The position numbers were made by a program, and so were the translations under genes. A model generated the notes under the pieces. It ran no database searches. It saw nothing but the letters and a program-made list of their open reading frames with translations, and was not told where the DNA came from. From contig JAKSKV010000006.1 in NCBI GenBank assembly GCA_024401555.1, positions 1-64,000 of the forward strand: 64,000 bases of DNA, read 5' to 3'. This DNA is from Paludibacteraceae bacterium. Its GTDB lineage: Bacteria; Bacteroidota; Bacteroidia; Bacteroidales; Paludibacteraceae. Positions 17,229-26,020 of the stretch are shown piece by piece (the first letter of the stretch is position 1; the number at the start of each line of letters is the position of its first letter).

Positions 17229-19682
17229 TTATTTCACCATCAACACTTTCTGGTATCGATTCTTTCCTATTTGAACTAGGAGAAGATATGCGCCATCTTC
17301 CAACGTCGAACGGTCCAATGTGAATTGGGCTGTTCCATTGGTTGTGGTGGAGAATGCTCCATTGGCTCTTCCTACACCGGCAAGGTCAACCAACTGCCAT
17401 TGAATCTCTTGACCAGCTGTTGATTCCACAGATACAGTGGAGAAATCCTTCATTGGGTTAGGATAGATTTGTACAACCTCTGCGGCGATCTCCCGCATAC
17501 CTGTGTCATCCACTTTGAGGATGGTGATTTTTCCTGATTTGGTGGCGTCCCCTCCTTCGCTTCTGACAAGGACGTGGAATTCATACTCGCCAGGCTCGTC
17601 GTCAGCCGTTCCGCTGATGTAGATATTGTTGTTGTCCACTTTGTAGGTGATGCCGTTAGGCAATCCTGTTACAGAGGCACTGTATCCGTTCTCGAATGAG
17701 TAAGAGAAATCTACGATAGCCTCGCCTGGATTCACCTCCTGAACGCTTGGTCCAGCACCGTGTTTGGTGAGGGTGGCAGGTGTTTGCATCTTGTCTAGGT
17801 CCTTGTAGTATTGAACGGCGCTGAAACCAATGTGAGGCGGCTGGTTGTAGCCGCAGTTTTGCCATGCGATCGCCATGTCATAGACGTGGTCGTCTCGCAA
17901 CCAAGGCAATTTGTATTGGCTCTCCATGGTGGTGGAGTAGATGGTCAAGTAGTAGTGTCCGTTGACCACCGTCCAGAAGATGGACTCCTCACGCCAGTCA
18001 CCGAGGATATCGGCTTGTAAGCAAGGATTGTATTTGGTCGCATTGTTCGTATTGGCACCCCATTGCAATTTTTGGCCCTCCACAACGATGTTATAACCGA
18101 AGGTATAGACACGATCCCAAGTCTTGGTGGAGGTGTTCCATTTGTCCACGTGACCACGGTCGGTGTACTCCTCTAATAGGTCACCGTCCCAGAAGATACG
18201 TCCATTGATGGAACTGCTGTTGGTACTACCAGTGTGCCAATCCGCAAACTCATATCCTTTGCAAGTGAAGATCTTCGCATTACTCCATTCAAAGCACTCC
18301 GCACCCTCAAATTGGTCATCACAATCAAGAATCAATCCACGACCCGTATCTCCACCAGTCTGGTTCTTGCTCATCAAGACTCTACCAGTTCTGGCGTCCA
18401 ACAACGCGCAGTCGTATTTCGCTGTGTTTTCCTCAGTGATCATAAAGTATTCCAAGCCTGGATTGCTTGGGTCAAACTCACCCAAGTGGGTAGCGTCGCC
18501 GTGTCCTAGACCTGAATTCCACAACACATTACCGTTGTGGTCCAAACAAGCTGCACCCACAATGATCTCATCAAATCCATCGCCATCGACATCACCGCAA
18601 GTGATGCTGTGCGCACCCTGTCCGTAGATGCCTTGACCAGGTCTATCGGAAGTATGCTTCCAAAGATTAGATAGGGTACGACCATCCCAAGTCCATGCTG
18701 CCGCATAAGAGTAGGTGTAAATTCCACGGGTTGTAACGGCGCAAGGTTTAGCGGCTCCGTTCACTGGAAGGAATGCCACGCAGCCCTTCATCCAGTTTCC
18801 ACGGTGTCCGTAAGTGTTGCCGTCGCTCTTTCCGCTACGGTCGTCCCAATTGCTCCTGATGTTGAAGTAAGGCCAATAGTCGATGGTGGCCAACTCTTTA
18901 CCGTCTCTACCGCTGAAGCAGGTGATCCACTCTTTGCCGCCGTCGGTAATCACACCTGAACCGTTGATGGATGAGGCATAGTGGTTGGCACCGGCTGCGG
19001 CTCCCTTGGAAAGAAAGTTGCCTGTGGCGTCCTTGGAACCTTGCGCAGTCTTGGCGATCAACTCACCGTAACCATCGCCATCAAAGTCGTAGCAAAGGAA
19101 GGTGAAACGGCAACCTGCCAAAACGTTAGGTCCTAAATTGATACGCCATAGAAGCGTACCGTCCAATTTCAAGCAATCCAAAATCGGAGGTGCGGTCGCA
19201 GCGGCTGTCGCACCAGTACCACCCTCCCAGCACATAATGATCTCCTGCTCACCGTCGCCATCCATATCATAGGCGGAACAATCGTATGGAGAATAGGTGA
19301 CCACATCGCCAGTAGGCAACTTATAGGTGCCTGGATGATTCAACAACAAATTACGGTAGGAGGTTCCATCACACTTAACACCCTTTTGGGTATCAATGAC
19401 CTCTCCCTCCTTATTGAGCACCTCCAAAGACAAGGTGGCGTTCGCATAATTACCTGAAATAGAAAGATTTGTCTTGGTGGTAGTGGTTCCCACTAGATTA
19501 CCGTCCGCATACAATTTGTATGTGGTGCTCTTTGGCGCATCGCTTTGCCTCATACGCCAACTCACGTAGACATTGTTGCCTGATTTGCAGGCCCACAATC
19601 CTCTGGATCCATCTGCCGTCGCATCCAAACTAGTGACAGCCATCACGGCCCCTAATATAAAAGATGATAGTGTGTTTCTCAT
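17229..19682 (-). CDS. Rhamnogalacturonan lyase (PL11-like) with T9SS sorting domain
   Basis: 817 aa. Signal peptide (about 23 residues), an Ig-like N domain (GSRGLWACKSGNNVYVSWR), then a PL11-type eight-bladed propeller catalytic domain with calcium loops YDMDGDGEQEI (about 137), DFDGDGYGEL (about 199) and GDVDGDGFDEI. The segments HGDATHLGEFDP and DILGDWREES are typical of the family, which cleaves the rhamnogalacturonan I backbone of pectin. A C-terminal Ig-like domain is followed by VVQIYPNPMKDFSTVS...QKVLMVK, a type A T9SS sorting domain, so the enzyme is exported to the surface or medium. Confidence 0.9.
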   Translation of the reverse strand: MRNTLSSFILGAVMAVTSLDATADGSRGLWACKSGNNVYVSWRMRQSDAPKSTTYKLYADGNLVGTTTTKTNLSISGNYANATLSLEVLNKEGEVIDTQKGVKCDGTSYRNLLLNHPGTYKLPTGDVVTYSPYDCSAYDMDGDGEQEIIMCWEGGTGATAAATAPPILDCLKLDGTLLWRINLGPNVLAGCRFTFLCYDFDGDGYGELIAKTAQGSKDATGNFLSKGAAAGANHYASSINGSGVITDGGKEWITCFSGRDGKELATIDYWPYFNIRSNWDDRSGKSDGNTYGHRGNWMKGCVAFLPVNGAAKPCAVTTRGIYTYSYAAAWTWDGRTLSNLWKHTSDRPGQGIYGQGAHSITCGDVDGDGFDEIIVGAACLDHNGNVLWNSGLGHGDATHLGEFDPSNPGLEYFMITEENTAKYDCALLDARTGRVLMSKNQTGGDTGRGLILDCDDQFEGAECFEWSNAKIFTCKGYEFADWHTGSTNSSSINGRIFWDGDLLEEYTDRGHVDKWNTSTKTWDRVYTFGYNIVVEGQKLQWGANTNNATKYNPCLQADILGDWREESIFWTVVNGHYYLTIYSTTMESQYKLPWLRDDHVYDMAIAWQNCGYNQPPHIGFSAVQYYKDLDKMQTPATLTKHGAGPSVQEVNPGEAIVDFSYSFENGYSASVTGLPNGITYKVDNNNIYISGTADDEPGEYEFHVLVRSEGGDATKSGKITILKVDDTGMREIAAEVVQIYPNPMKDFSTVSVESTAGQEIQWQLVDLAGVGRANGAFSTTTNGTAQFTLDRSTLEDGAYLLLVQIGKNRYQKVLMVK

Positions 19683-19709
19683 ATTTCAAGTGTAATATTT
19701 CTTATGTCG

Positions 19710-19717
19710 CAAATATA
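19710..19717 (-). promoter_or_regulatory. -7 box upstream of the PL11 lyase gene
   Basis: TATATTTG on the minus strand, 28 nt ahead of the ATG at 19682. No clear TTG at the -33 position, so the promoter may need an activator, as expected for a polysaccharide-use gene. Confidence 0.5.
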
Positions 19718-19791
19718 GACATAATCTGTTACAGGGAAATATGAATTTATGCTAATTGCTATGAATTTTGTGTCAAGGTAATGATGCAACC

Positions 19792-19863
19792 CTCTTTTTC
19801 GTCCGAAGGACGATACCTCTGTAACCATGTACGTCGTAGCGACAGCGGAGACGTGCGTGGTGG
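19792..19863. repeat. Direct repeat A, copy 1 (72 bp)
   Basis: 72 bp identical to 23335-23406, same orientation. Contains two small palindromes, CGTCCGAAGGACG and GTCGTAGCGAC. The 350-nt gap between the PL11 and DUF805 genes (19683-20032) is made of the PL11 promoter, this repeat, about 90 nt of unrecognised sequence (19864-19954) and repeat B. Confidence 0.9.
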
Positions 19864-19954
19864 ATAGGAGTGATATGCACGGTGGAGTATGAGGTGAGAT
19901 GTGGATAGTGTGGTGTACTGCGTGATAGATATATAGCAGACTATACGTCAAAAA

Positions 19955-20018
19955 CCCCGCACATCTCGCTTTGCTCTGATGTACGGGGTTATGGATGTAG
20001 CGTCCTTCGGACGCAGGG
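19955..20018. repeat. Direct repeat B, copy 1 (64 bp), possible terminator
   Basis: 64 bp identical to 23710-23773. It holds two hairpins: CCCCGCACAT/ATGTACGGGG and GCGTCCTTCGGACGC. Read as minus-strand RNA the first stem is complete with one G-U pair, while on plus it has an A-C mismatch, so the minus strand is probably the functional one. It lies 14 nt beyond the DUF805 stop, where it could terminate the cassette transcript. Its GTCC-TTC-GGAC core is the reverse complement of the palindrome in repeat A. Confidence 0.85.
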
Positions 20019-20032
20019 GTGTGATCTATAAA

Positions 20033-21547
20033 TCAAAAGACGGATTTGGGCTCTTCTCCATATTCATTTTCTCCTTTAGTACCTGGCAATACAAGAGTCA
20101 AACCAAATACGATGAAGACAAGATAGGGAATCACTATCACAGCAATCAGTTTGGCTGAATAGCCAATATCATGAACACGACGAGCCATAGTTGGGAGTAT
20201 CGCTACATAAGTTAGTATGGCCACAATTTCTGCATTGACACCTAACAACAAGAAAAAAAACATTAGCAAGATGTTGGCCGCAATAAAAATCGCATATCTA
20301 CTTCTATTTTCACGACCACGATACGTGAACATATTCATAAAATCCGTCACAACCACTTTCATGATACAGTTGAAATAATACCGCCTTGATCCTTTCTCAA
20401 CTCCAACATTATCAAAAAGAGTAATTCTTGATCGTATCTTCTCTGTCTGTTTGATAAATTTTTTGCTCTTGAAATAATTATAATAGAGTCCGTTTGCAGT
20501 CAATACCAAGATCGCCAACGAGGAACAATATACAATAAGAATCAACCCAAATAAAACAAATATCCAACCCGGATTGTGTCGGGTCGTCTGCGTGCTTCCG
20601 TCTGAATACTGTGTGGTTTGGACAATAGTAGCAGTACCTGCGGCGAAAGCGATAACTCCAGTTCCACATGTGCAGACACTATGCACACACTCCCTAAAAT
20701 GGATGAATCTGCTAATGTTGAATCCATATTGGAAACAAGAAAGCAAATAAAGAGGAAGCAGGCATAGCAATAAAAAATACAAGATCTGATAATGCCGTGT
20801 TATTGAATTCTGAACATCAATGTCGGCTTGGAATTCGTCGATCATTTGTTCCTTTAGCTCCTTTGTGGAGAGGGCATTTCTACGGTCAAATTCTTTTAGA
20901 TTCTCCTCCAACTCCCGCTTTGCTTTAGCCACCTCTTTTTCGTCTTTGGAAAATTCAATGATACTCCTATTATCCCGTATCAACATACCTATGTCATGTA
21001 AATAGTAGAACTTGAAGATAGTAGGACTGGTAAAACGATCAAAATAATCACCTTTAATGTAGTAAGTCTCCTCTGTCGTATAGGTTGTATCCTTGTCGAT
21101 AGCCCATGTCTTAATGCCGGCTAACGCACTATCTAACTCCTTTGTTTCACCCTTAGGAAGAACCAATAATATGAAGGCAAGAAATACGGTAAAAGCAATC
21201 AACGCCACTTCAGAAAAACAGAAATGTCTTTCCTTGGACCAGTAAACTATAGACTTCATCTCCTTTAGTATGGAACCGAATCTTTCATCCTCCACCTTCA
21301 GGGATTGCTCGGCTAATGTCAAATGTCTTTCCATCTCTTCAGTTTCCGCCAGCGAGATCGGATAAAGCATATCCTTATACGGACCATCCCTAAGACATTC
21401 TCCAAGAGAATATGCTGGTGTACACATTGAGTTATAAAGATGGCACCACGCCTCCTGATTAGGATGATCAGGATTATTACAATTATCAGAAACTTCACTT
21501 ATGTCGAAGTTGCAACTTGCGGAAAATCGTCTCTCTCTTTCGTTCAT
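20033..21547 (-). CDS. Multi-pass membrane protein with C-terminal DUF805 domain
   Basis: 504 aa. The last 110 residues (FTYRGRENRSRYAIF...ARRVHDIGYS...LPGTKGENEYGEEP) match DUF805, a small polytopic membrane domain of unknown function. Before this are about four hydrophobic segments (near 112-132, 252-272, 300-315 and 335-357) and a charged helical stretch (205-245, likely coiled coil). The N-terminal 100 residues are soluble and Cys-rich (six Cys by residue 50) with no family I recognise. Last gene of a three-gene cassette bracketed by repeats A/B. Confidence 0.7.
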   Translation of the reverse strand: MNERERRFSASCNFDISEVSDNCNNPDHPNQEAWCHLYNSMCTPAYSLGECLRDGPYKDMLYPISLAETEEMERHLTLAEQSLKVEDERFGSILKEMKSIVYWSKERHFCFSEVALIAFTVFLAFILLVLPKGETKELDSALAGIKTWAIDKDTTYTTEETYYIKGDYFDRFTSPTIFKFYYLHDIGMLIRDNRSIIEFSKDEKEVAKAKRELEENLKEFDRRNALSTKELKEQMIDEFQADIDVQNSITRHYQILYFLLLCLLPLYLLSCFQYGFNISRFIHFRECVHSVCTCGTGVIAFAAGTATIVQTTQYSDGSTQTTRHNPGWIFVLFGLILIVYCSSLAILVLTANGLYYNYFKSKKFIKQTEKIRSRITLFDNVGVEKGSRRYYFNCIMKVVVTDFMNMFTYRGRENRSRYAIFIAANILLMFFFLLLGVNAEIVAILTYVAILPTMARRVHDIGYSAKLIAVIVIPYLVFIVFGLTLVLPGTKGENEYGEEPKSVF

Positions 21548-21564
21548 AGTTATATTAAATTTTA

Positions 21565-21594
21565 CATGTGTCCACTCTTATCAGCGGACACATG
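21565..21594 (-). promoter_or_regulatory. Intergenic hairpin ahead of the DUF805 gene
   Basis: A perfect 9-bp stem (CATGTGTCC / GGACACATG) with a 12-nt loop, in the 59-nt gap between the coiled-coil gene and the DUF805 gene. There is no T run on the minus strand, so it is more likely an RNA-processing or attenuation structure than an intrinsic terminator. Confidence 0.5.
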
Positions 21595-21606
21595 CAACAA
21601 TATCAT

Positions 21607-22206
21607 TTATTGAATTGCCTTTTGCAAAAGTTGGATTTTCAGACGCAACTCCTCGTCCACCTCATCCAAAGAGCTTTCAATATCCTTAATGGTTTCATCA
21701 TGCTTGGCAAGTTCTTTCTTTTGGAGTTTCTTGTCCATGGTCAAATCGTTCTCTGTCTTCGCACGGGCTTTTTTCTCCTTCTCCATTTTGTAAATCTTTT
21801 GAGCCAATGGCTGGGTAACAGATTTCGAACCTATACCCTTCACCGTCTCGCCAAACTGGATATTGTCGAATCGAAGAATCAAAAGGTTGTTTTTCAATGT
21901 GATCGTGCCAACGAATGTGATATAGTCAGAATAGGAAGTACGAATAATAGGATTGTAACGGGCTTTTGTCACCATATTGACATCAAATTCAAATCCCTCT
22001 CCTAAGGAGTCTTTTGTGACATTAGCTGTCCATTTTTGTTCCACCATCCATACTTTCGCATCACGGTAAACTTCAATCTGAGGGCCATCGAATTTAATCG
22101 TGTCCACTACAGAAGTGATGAATTTTTCATCAGCAGTAAAAATGTAATCCTTTGACCACAAATTTGTTGAAACCAACAACAATAAAAATAAACTTGTTTT
22201 TTTCAT
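21607..22206 (-). CDS. Secreted protein with C-terminal coiled coil, unknown function
   Basis: 199 aa with a signal peptide (MKKTSLFLLLLVSTNLWS). Residues 20-130 form an alternating beta-rich domain whose layout (Y+DAKVWM..., GFEFDVNM, YSDYITFVGTITLKNNLLILRFDNI) loosely recalls DUF4468 TBP-like domains common in Bacteroidota; this is a weak match. Residues 138-199 are Lys/Glu-rich and heptad-like, a likely coiled coil. 17 nt downstream of the lipoprotein gene, so co-transcribed. Confidence 0.6.
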   Translation of the reverse strand: MKKTSLFLLLLVSTNLWSKDYIFTADEKFITSVVDTIKFDGPQIEVYRDAKVWMVEQKWTANVTKDSLGEGFEFDVNMVTKARYNPIIRTSYSDYITFVGTITLKNNLLILRFDNIQFGETVKGIGSKSVTQPLAQKIYKMEKEKKARAKTENDLTMDKKLQKKELAKHDETIKDIESSLDEVDEELRLKIQLLQKAIQ

Positions 22207-22223
22207 ATTTTTGGATATTTATA

Positions 22224-22946
22224 TTAGTGTCGCAAAAAATTAAACTGATTTATGAATTGTTTCTGTCTCTTTGCCTTTTCCAATTCTTCGTTATAGTTAA
22301 TCCAACCAAATTGCATATTACTTTGTTCCTTAAACGTCGTTTCCCCATCATCTTTGATGTTTAATCTTCCCAGTGGAATAGTGATTTTCGTATATCGATA
22401 AAGGGTATCGGTAACAAAGACGCAGGAATCCCTAGCCTCATTACACTTGAGCGGTATGAAACATTCCCGAAGAAAAGTTTTCTCTTCGAAATCACTTATA
22501 GTACTGCTTTTAAAAACCACTTTGTCGAAATCAAAATTTCTCCTATGAAATTTATATTGTTTTTTACTTGTGATTTGTCCTTTCAGGTCGAATGTCTCGA
22601 ATATTATCTCATCCCCAATCGCATATTTGTTATTGTTAACCTCAATAGTAATATCCTTATTCTCCAAATCATAGGTTAGTGTCAGCTGCCTCTCCCAAAT
22701 TTCCCTTCCGCCAAGGTATGTCTCCAGATATCTTCTTTTACTCTCTCCGGACCACTGGTCCTTTTCCACTTTCCAATCAAGAATGTGTGCCTTCTTGATT
22801 ATAATACTATCCGTGTAAGACTCAAATGGTAAATCAGTGATTCGTGGGTCAGACTCTTTCTTCGCTTCTGACGAACAACTTGAAAAACCACCACAACACA
22901 ACGCCATAACAGGCAAAGCAACAAATAACAATTTCTTTAGTTTCAT
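22224..22946 (-). CDS. Lipoprotein of unknown function
   Basis: 240 aa from ATG 22946. Lipoprotein signal with candidate lipobox GGFSSC. The mature part is beta-rich and strongly charged with no recognised domain. An in-frame GTG five codons upstream overlaps the stop of an unassigned reading frame (GAGTGA), so 22961 is an alternative start. First clear gene of the cassette; the following genes for a secreted protein and a DUF805 membrane protein suggest an envelope-spanning set. Confidence 0.6.
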   Translation of the reverse strand: MKLKKLLFVALPVMALCCGGFSSCSSEAKKESDPRITDLPFESYTDSIIIKKAHILDWKVEKDQWSGESKRRYLETYLGGREIWERQLTLTYDLENKDITIEVNNNKYAIGDEIIFETFDLKGQITSKKQYKFHRRNFDFDKVVFKSSTISDFEEKTFLRECFIPLKCNEARDSCVFVTDTLYRYTKITIPLGRLNIKDDGETTFKEQSNMQFGWINYNEELEKAKRQKQFINQFNFLRH

Positions 22947-22961
22947 TGTATAAAATTTCAC

Positions 22962-23260
22962 TCCCTATAAGCCTCCCAATTCAGGAACATAATAAAAAAC
23001 GAAAAGGACGTGAGACTTGTTTCATCATACGTCCACGACCTAAAGGTATCGCCAAACACCTCACTCCAATGAACATAGAACATAGAAACACCCCACGCCC
23101 AGTTGGATATGCATAAAGGATTGACAATCCCCTTCACATACACAAAGGGAGTGAGGCATATTACTATTTCTAAGCCCTGAAGTAAAATTTGGCGAATTTT
23201 ATAGGTTCGGACTACAGAAAGAAATATGCCTTCTCGGTCTCCGAATTTCTCCCCGGAGAA
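22962..23260 (-). other. Leader or gene remnant upstream of the cassette
   Basis: About 300 nt between the putative promoter (23266-23294) and the lipoprotein gene. The minus-strand frame stays open and ends in TGA at 22958-22960, touching the GTG of the lipoprotein gene. Its residues near the end are hydrophobic and aromatic (for example NPLCISNWAWGVSMFYVHW), but it has no ATG before the final 40 codons. It may be a long leader, a truncated gene, or a short peptide of about 40 aa; I cannot decide. Confidence 0.25.
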
Positions 23261-23265
23261 CGGTG

Positions 23266-23294
23266 CAAATTTAATGATTCTAAATCTTAGACAA
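23266..23294 (-). promoter_or_regulatory. Possible promoter of the repeat-bracketed cassette
   Basis: Minus strand TAAATTTG (23266-23273) with TTG (23292-23294) 18 nt upstream. The spacing is slightly short. Transcription would start near 23259 and run through the three cassette genes to repeat B copy 1. Confidence 0.45.
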
Positions 23295-23334
23295 AAAGAT
23301 ATTCGGGAAATTTCCCAAAACAGATTTGCAATGT

Positions 23335-23406
23335 CTCTTTTTCGTCCGAAGGACGATACCTCTGTAACCATGTACGTCGTAGCGACAGCGGAGACGTGCG
23401 TGGTGG
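23335..23406. repeat. Direct repeat A, copy 2 (72 bp)
   Basis: Identical to 19792-19863 over 72 bp, same orientation. Together with repeat B copy 2 it marks the upstream border of the cassette. Confidence 0.9.
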
Positions 23407-23709
23407 GGGAGAACGGAGACATGGATGGATGCTAAAGGCAGAGGCTACGCATATCACCGCCCACACCGGGGCGTATGCTGTGCGTTAAACGAGTGCATCA
23501 CCGACCACACCAGGGCGCATGCAATACGCCCCTACCGATGCGTCACTGATTATTATCACACCAATGTTGTGCATTGCGTTGTAGGGGCATTTTGAAAACG
23601 ACCTCATGGGGCGCTCCAACGTCCTGGCCCTTCGGCTCCTCTCAGGGAGCACAGGGATCGAAGCGTTGGCTGAGCGGAGTCGAAGCCAACAACCTCCCTC
23701 ATGCAACAC
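23407..23709. repeat. Mosaic of short dispersed motifs between repeats A and B
   Basis: No gene is seen. The stretch contains GGGCGCATGCAATACGCCCC (about 23515-23534), the dispersed motif also found near 14126-14142; a second GTAGGGGCATTTTGAAAACG form near 23581; and GGCTGAGCGGAGTCGAAGCC (about 23669-23688), a short sequence found scattered through many Bacteroidota genomes. It looks like an accumulation of non-coding repeat elements. Confidence 0.5.
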
Positions 23710-23773
23710 CCCCGCACATCTCGCTTTGCTCTGATGTACGGGGTTATGGATGTAGCGTCCTTCGGACGCAGGG
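23710..23773. repeat. Direct repeat B, copy 2 (64 bp)
   Basis: Identical to 19955-20018 over 64 bp, carrying the same two hairpins. It ends about 45 nt upstream of the M13 peptidase promoter. Confidence 0.9.
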
Positions 23774-23819
23774 ATTAAGGTAGTATGGGGATTTATATAC
23801 ATCCTTGTTGTTTTTTCTC

Positions 23820-23827
23820 TATTTTTG
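23820..23827 (+). promoter_or_regulatory. -7 box of the M13 peptidase gene
   Basis: TATTTTTG matches TAnnTTTG; start near 23834 and ATG at 23850. This supports 23850 over an in-frame ATG at 23805, which lies upstream of the box. No convincing -33 TTG at the normal spacing. Confidence 0.5.
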
Positions 23828-23849
23828 CATAAACATAAGATATTTATAT

Positions 23850-25886
23850 ATGGTAAAGCGAATGCTTCTTATGGGATGTGTCTCATCCCTTTTGCTCTCA
23901 TCCTGTGGGGATAAGTGCGGTAGTGCCGATGGTGTGGCACATTTCAATGAGTTTGATACAACGATGGCGCCAGGTGCCGATTTCTTCCAGTACGCCAACT
24001 GCGGATGGTTGCAGAGCCACCCGATTCCAGGTGAGAAATCCAGGTACAATACCTTCGATGTATTGAATGATGAAAATTTGGAACGCTTGAAGGGAATTGT
24101 CGAGACCTCTATGCAGCGCAAATCCAAGGCGGGAAGCAACGCCCAAAAGATTGGTGACTACTATGCCTTGGCGATGGATACGCTTCGCCGCGATAGGGAG
24201 GGCATCCAACCAATCCAACCTATTATCGACCAAATCAAATCAATGCGTTTCGATGTGAAGGACTCCGCCTTTGCGGCTGACTTGGCCTACATCCACATGC
24301 ATTTGGGCAATCCATTTTTCGCCTTTGGATCCACACCAGATTCGAAGAACAGCACCATGAACATCGCCATTCTCTGGCAAGACGGTATCGGACTACCTAA
24401 CCGCGACTACTATTTCGACGAGTCTGAGAAGGGCAAAGAGATCATACAAGGCTATAAAAAAATGGTGGCTGGATTCCTTCTGCTTTTAGGGGAGGAGAAT
24501 TGTGAACAACGTGCCGAGGAGATCTATAACTTCGAAAAGAAGATGGCGGAGGCCATGAATACCAAAGTGCAAAACCGTGATCCGCAAGCTACCTATAATA
24601 AGGTCTCCTGTGACGAGTTGAAAAACAAATATCCTGACTTTAATTGGGACGCCTATTTCGCGGAGATTTCAGTCGTACCTGCGGAGATAAATGTGGGACA
24701 GCCCCGCTTCTTTGACAACATCTTCGCGTTGATCTCTAAGACCTCTGCCAGTACGTTGCGTGATTATATGATGGTGAACTGTGTCAATCACCTCTCTTCT
24801 TACCTCTCCAGCGAATTCATGATGAATCATTTTGACTTTTACTCCAAGCAGTTGAGCGGAGTGGAGGAGATCAAACCTTTGTGGAAACGATCGTTGGATA
24901 TGGTGCAATCTCGTTTGGGCCAACCGTTGGGCCAATTGTTTGTGGAGAAATACTTCACATCGTCTGCGAAGAGCAGAATGGAGGTGCTCATAGAGAATCT
25001 TCGCACCGCTTTCGGCCAACGAATCGAGCAACTCTCTTGGATGTCTGATAGCACCAAATGTTCCGCGAAGGATAAGCTCTCCGCCATCACGGTCAAGGTG
25101 GGGTATCCAGACAAGTGGGAGGATTATTCGGAGGCGAAGGTGGATCCATCTTTGAGCCTTGTGGAGAACTATATCAACCTTACCTACTTTGATGCGCTTA
25201 GGGATGTGCGTGAAATCGGACAACCTGTTGATCTCGACAAGTGGTATATGACGCCACAGACGGTGAACGCCTACTACAATCCATCTGCCAATGAGATTGT
25301 CTTCCCAGCGGGAATCCTTCAACCGCCATTCTTCTATGCGGAGGGTGACGATGCGGTGAACTATGGCGCCATTGGTGTGGTGATAGGCCATGAGATGACG
25401 CATGGATTTGATGACCAAGGCCGTCAATTCGACAAGACCGGTAACTTGGCCGACTGGTGGACCGAGAGCGATGCGGCCGCATTCAAGCAGGCAGCTGAAA
25501 AAATGGAGAACCGTTTCTCAAATGTGGTGGTGATTGACGACATCAAGTGTAATGGCGCCTTGACGTTGGGAGAGAACATTGCCGACCTTGGTGGATTGAA
25601 CATCGCCCATCAAGCGTTCCTTAATACATTAAAAGACAATCAAATAGATCCAATGGTGGATGGCCAAAGCTTCGACCAGCGTTTCTTGTTCGCCTATGCG
25701 AGAATATGGGCTGGAAATTATCGGGAGGAGTATCTTCGCCAACAAGTGATCACCGATCCTCACGCCAACGGAAAGTACCGTGTAAACGTGCAATTGCCTA
25801 TGCTGGACTTCTTCTACGAGGCCTTCGGCGTGGCTGAAAGTGACTCGATGTATGTACGTCCGGAGGAGCGTATCGTCATCTGGTAG
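23850..25886 (+). CDS. M13 (neprilysin/PepO) family zinc endopeptidase, lipoprotein
   Basis: 678 aa from ATG 23850. Lipobox LLLSSC gives an exported lipoprotein. The N-terminal M13 domain starts DTTMAPGADFFQYANCGW; the catalytic core has NPSANEIVFPAGILQPPF, the zinc motif HEMTH at 514-518 and the third ligand in GENIADLGG (Glu575). The C terminus has FAYARIWAGNYREE and HANGKYRVN, typical substrate-binding segments. It degrades oligopeptides in the periplasm. Monocistronic by context. Confidence 0.95.
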   Translation: MVKRMLLMGCVSSLLLSSCGDKCGSADGVAHFNEFDTTMAPGADFFQYANCGWLQSHPIPGEKSRYNTFDVLNDENLERLKGIVETSMQRKSKAGSNAQKIGDYYALAMDTLRRDREGIQPIQPIIDQIKSMRFDVKDSAFAADLAYIHMHLGNPFFAFGSTPDSKNSTMNIAILWQDGIGLPNRDYYFDESEKGKEIIQGYKKMVAGFLLLLGEENCEQRAEEIYNFEKKMAEAMNTKVQNRDPQATYNKVSCDELKNKYPDFNWDAYFAEISVVPAEINVGQPRFFDNIFALISKTSASTLRDYMMVNCVNHLSSYLSSEFMMNHFDFYSKQLSGVEEIKPLWKRSLDMVQSRLGQPLGQLFVEKYFTSSAKSRMEVLIENLRTAFGQRIEQLSWMSDSTKCSAKDKLSAITVKVGYPDKWEDYSEAKVDPSLSLVENYINLTYFDALRDVREIGQPVDLDKWYMTPQTVNAYYNPSANEIVFPAGILQPPFFYAEGDDAVNYGAIGVVIGHEMTHGFDDQGRQFDKTGNLADWWTESDAAAFKQAAEKMENRFSNVVVIDDIKCNGALTLGENIADLGGLNIAHQAFLNTLKDNQIDPMVDGQSFDQRFLFAYARIWAGNYREEYLRQQVITDPHANGKYRVNVQLPMLDFFYEAFGVAESDSMYVRPEERIVIW

Positions 25887-25916
25887 TTGACGCCGAATAG
25901 GCATTTCGAAAAAAAA

Positions 25917-25950
25917 TTGTGGCTAAATCGTTGTTTTTCCGTTATTTTTG
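25917..25950 (+). promoter_or_regulatory. Promoter of purH-mre operon
   Basis: TTG (25917-25919), 23-nt spacer, TATTTTTG (25943-25950). A second -7 match TAATTTTG occurs at 25986-25993, closer to the ATG at 26021, without a clear -33 partner. Either could drive purH. Confidence 0.5.
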
Positions 25951-26020
25951 CTTACAAAATGCTTTAAAATAACGAGTATATTTTCTAATTTTGCAAAAGG
26001 AATATTAATATTTTTCATAA

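Noticed and set aside
19679-19951. Open frame of 90 codons on the minus strand
   Set aside because: It runs through repeat A and unrecognised DNA, with low-complexity His/Ser-rich translation. The same repeat gives a matching peptide at 23335-23406, so the frame follows the repeat and not a gene.
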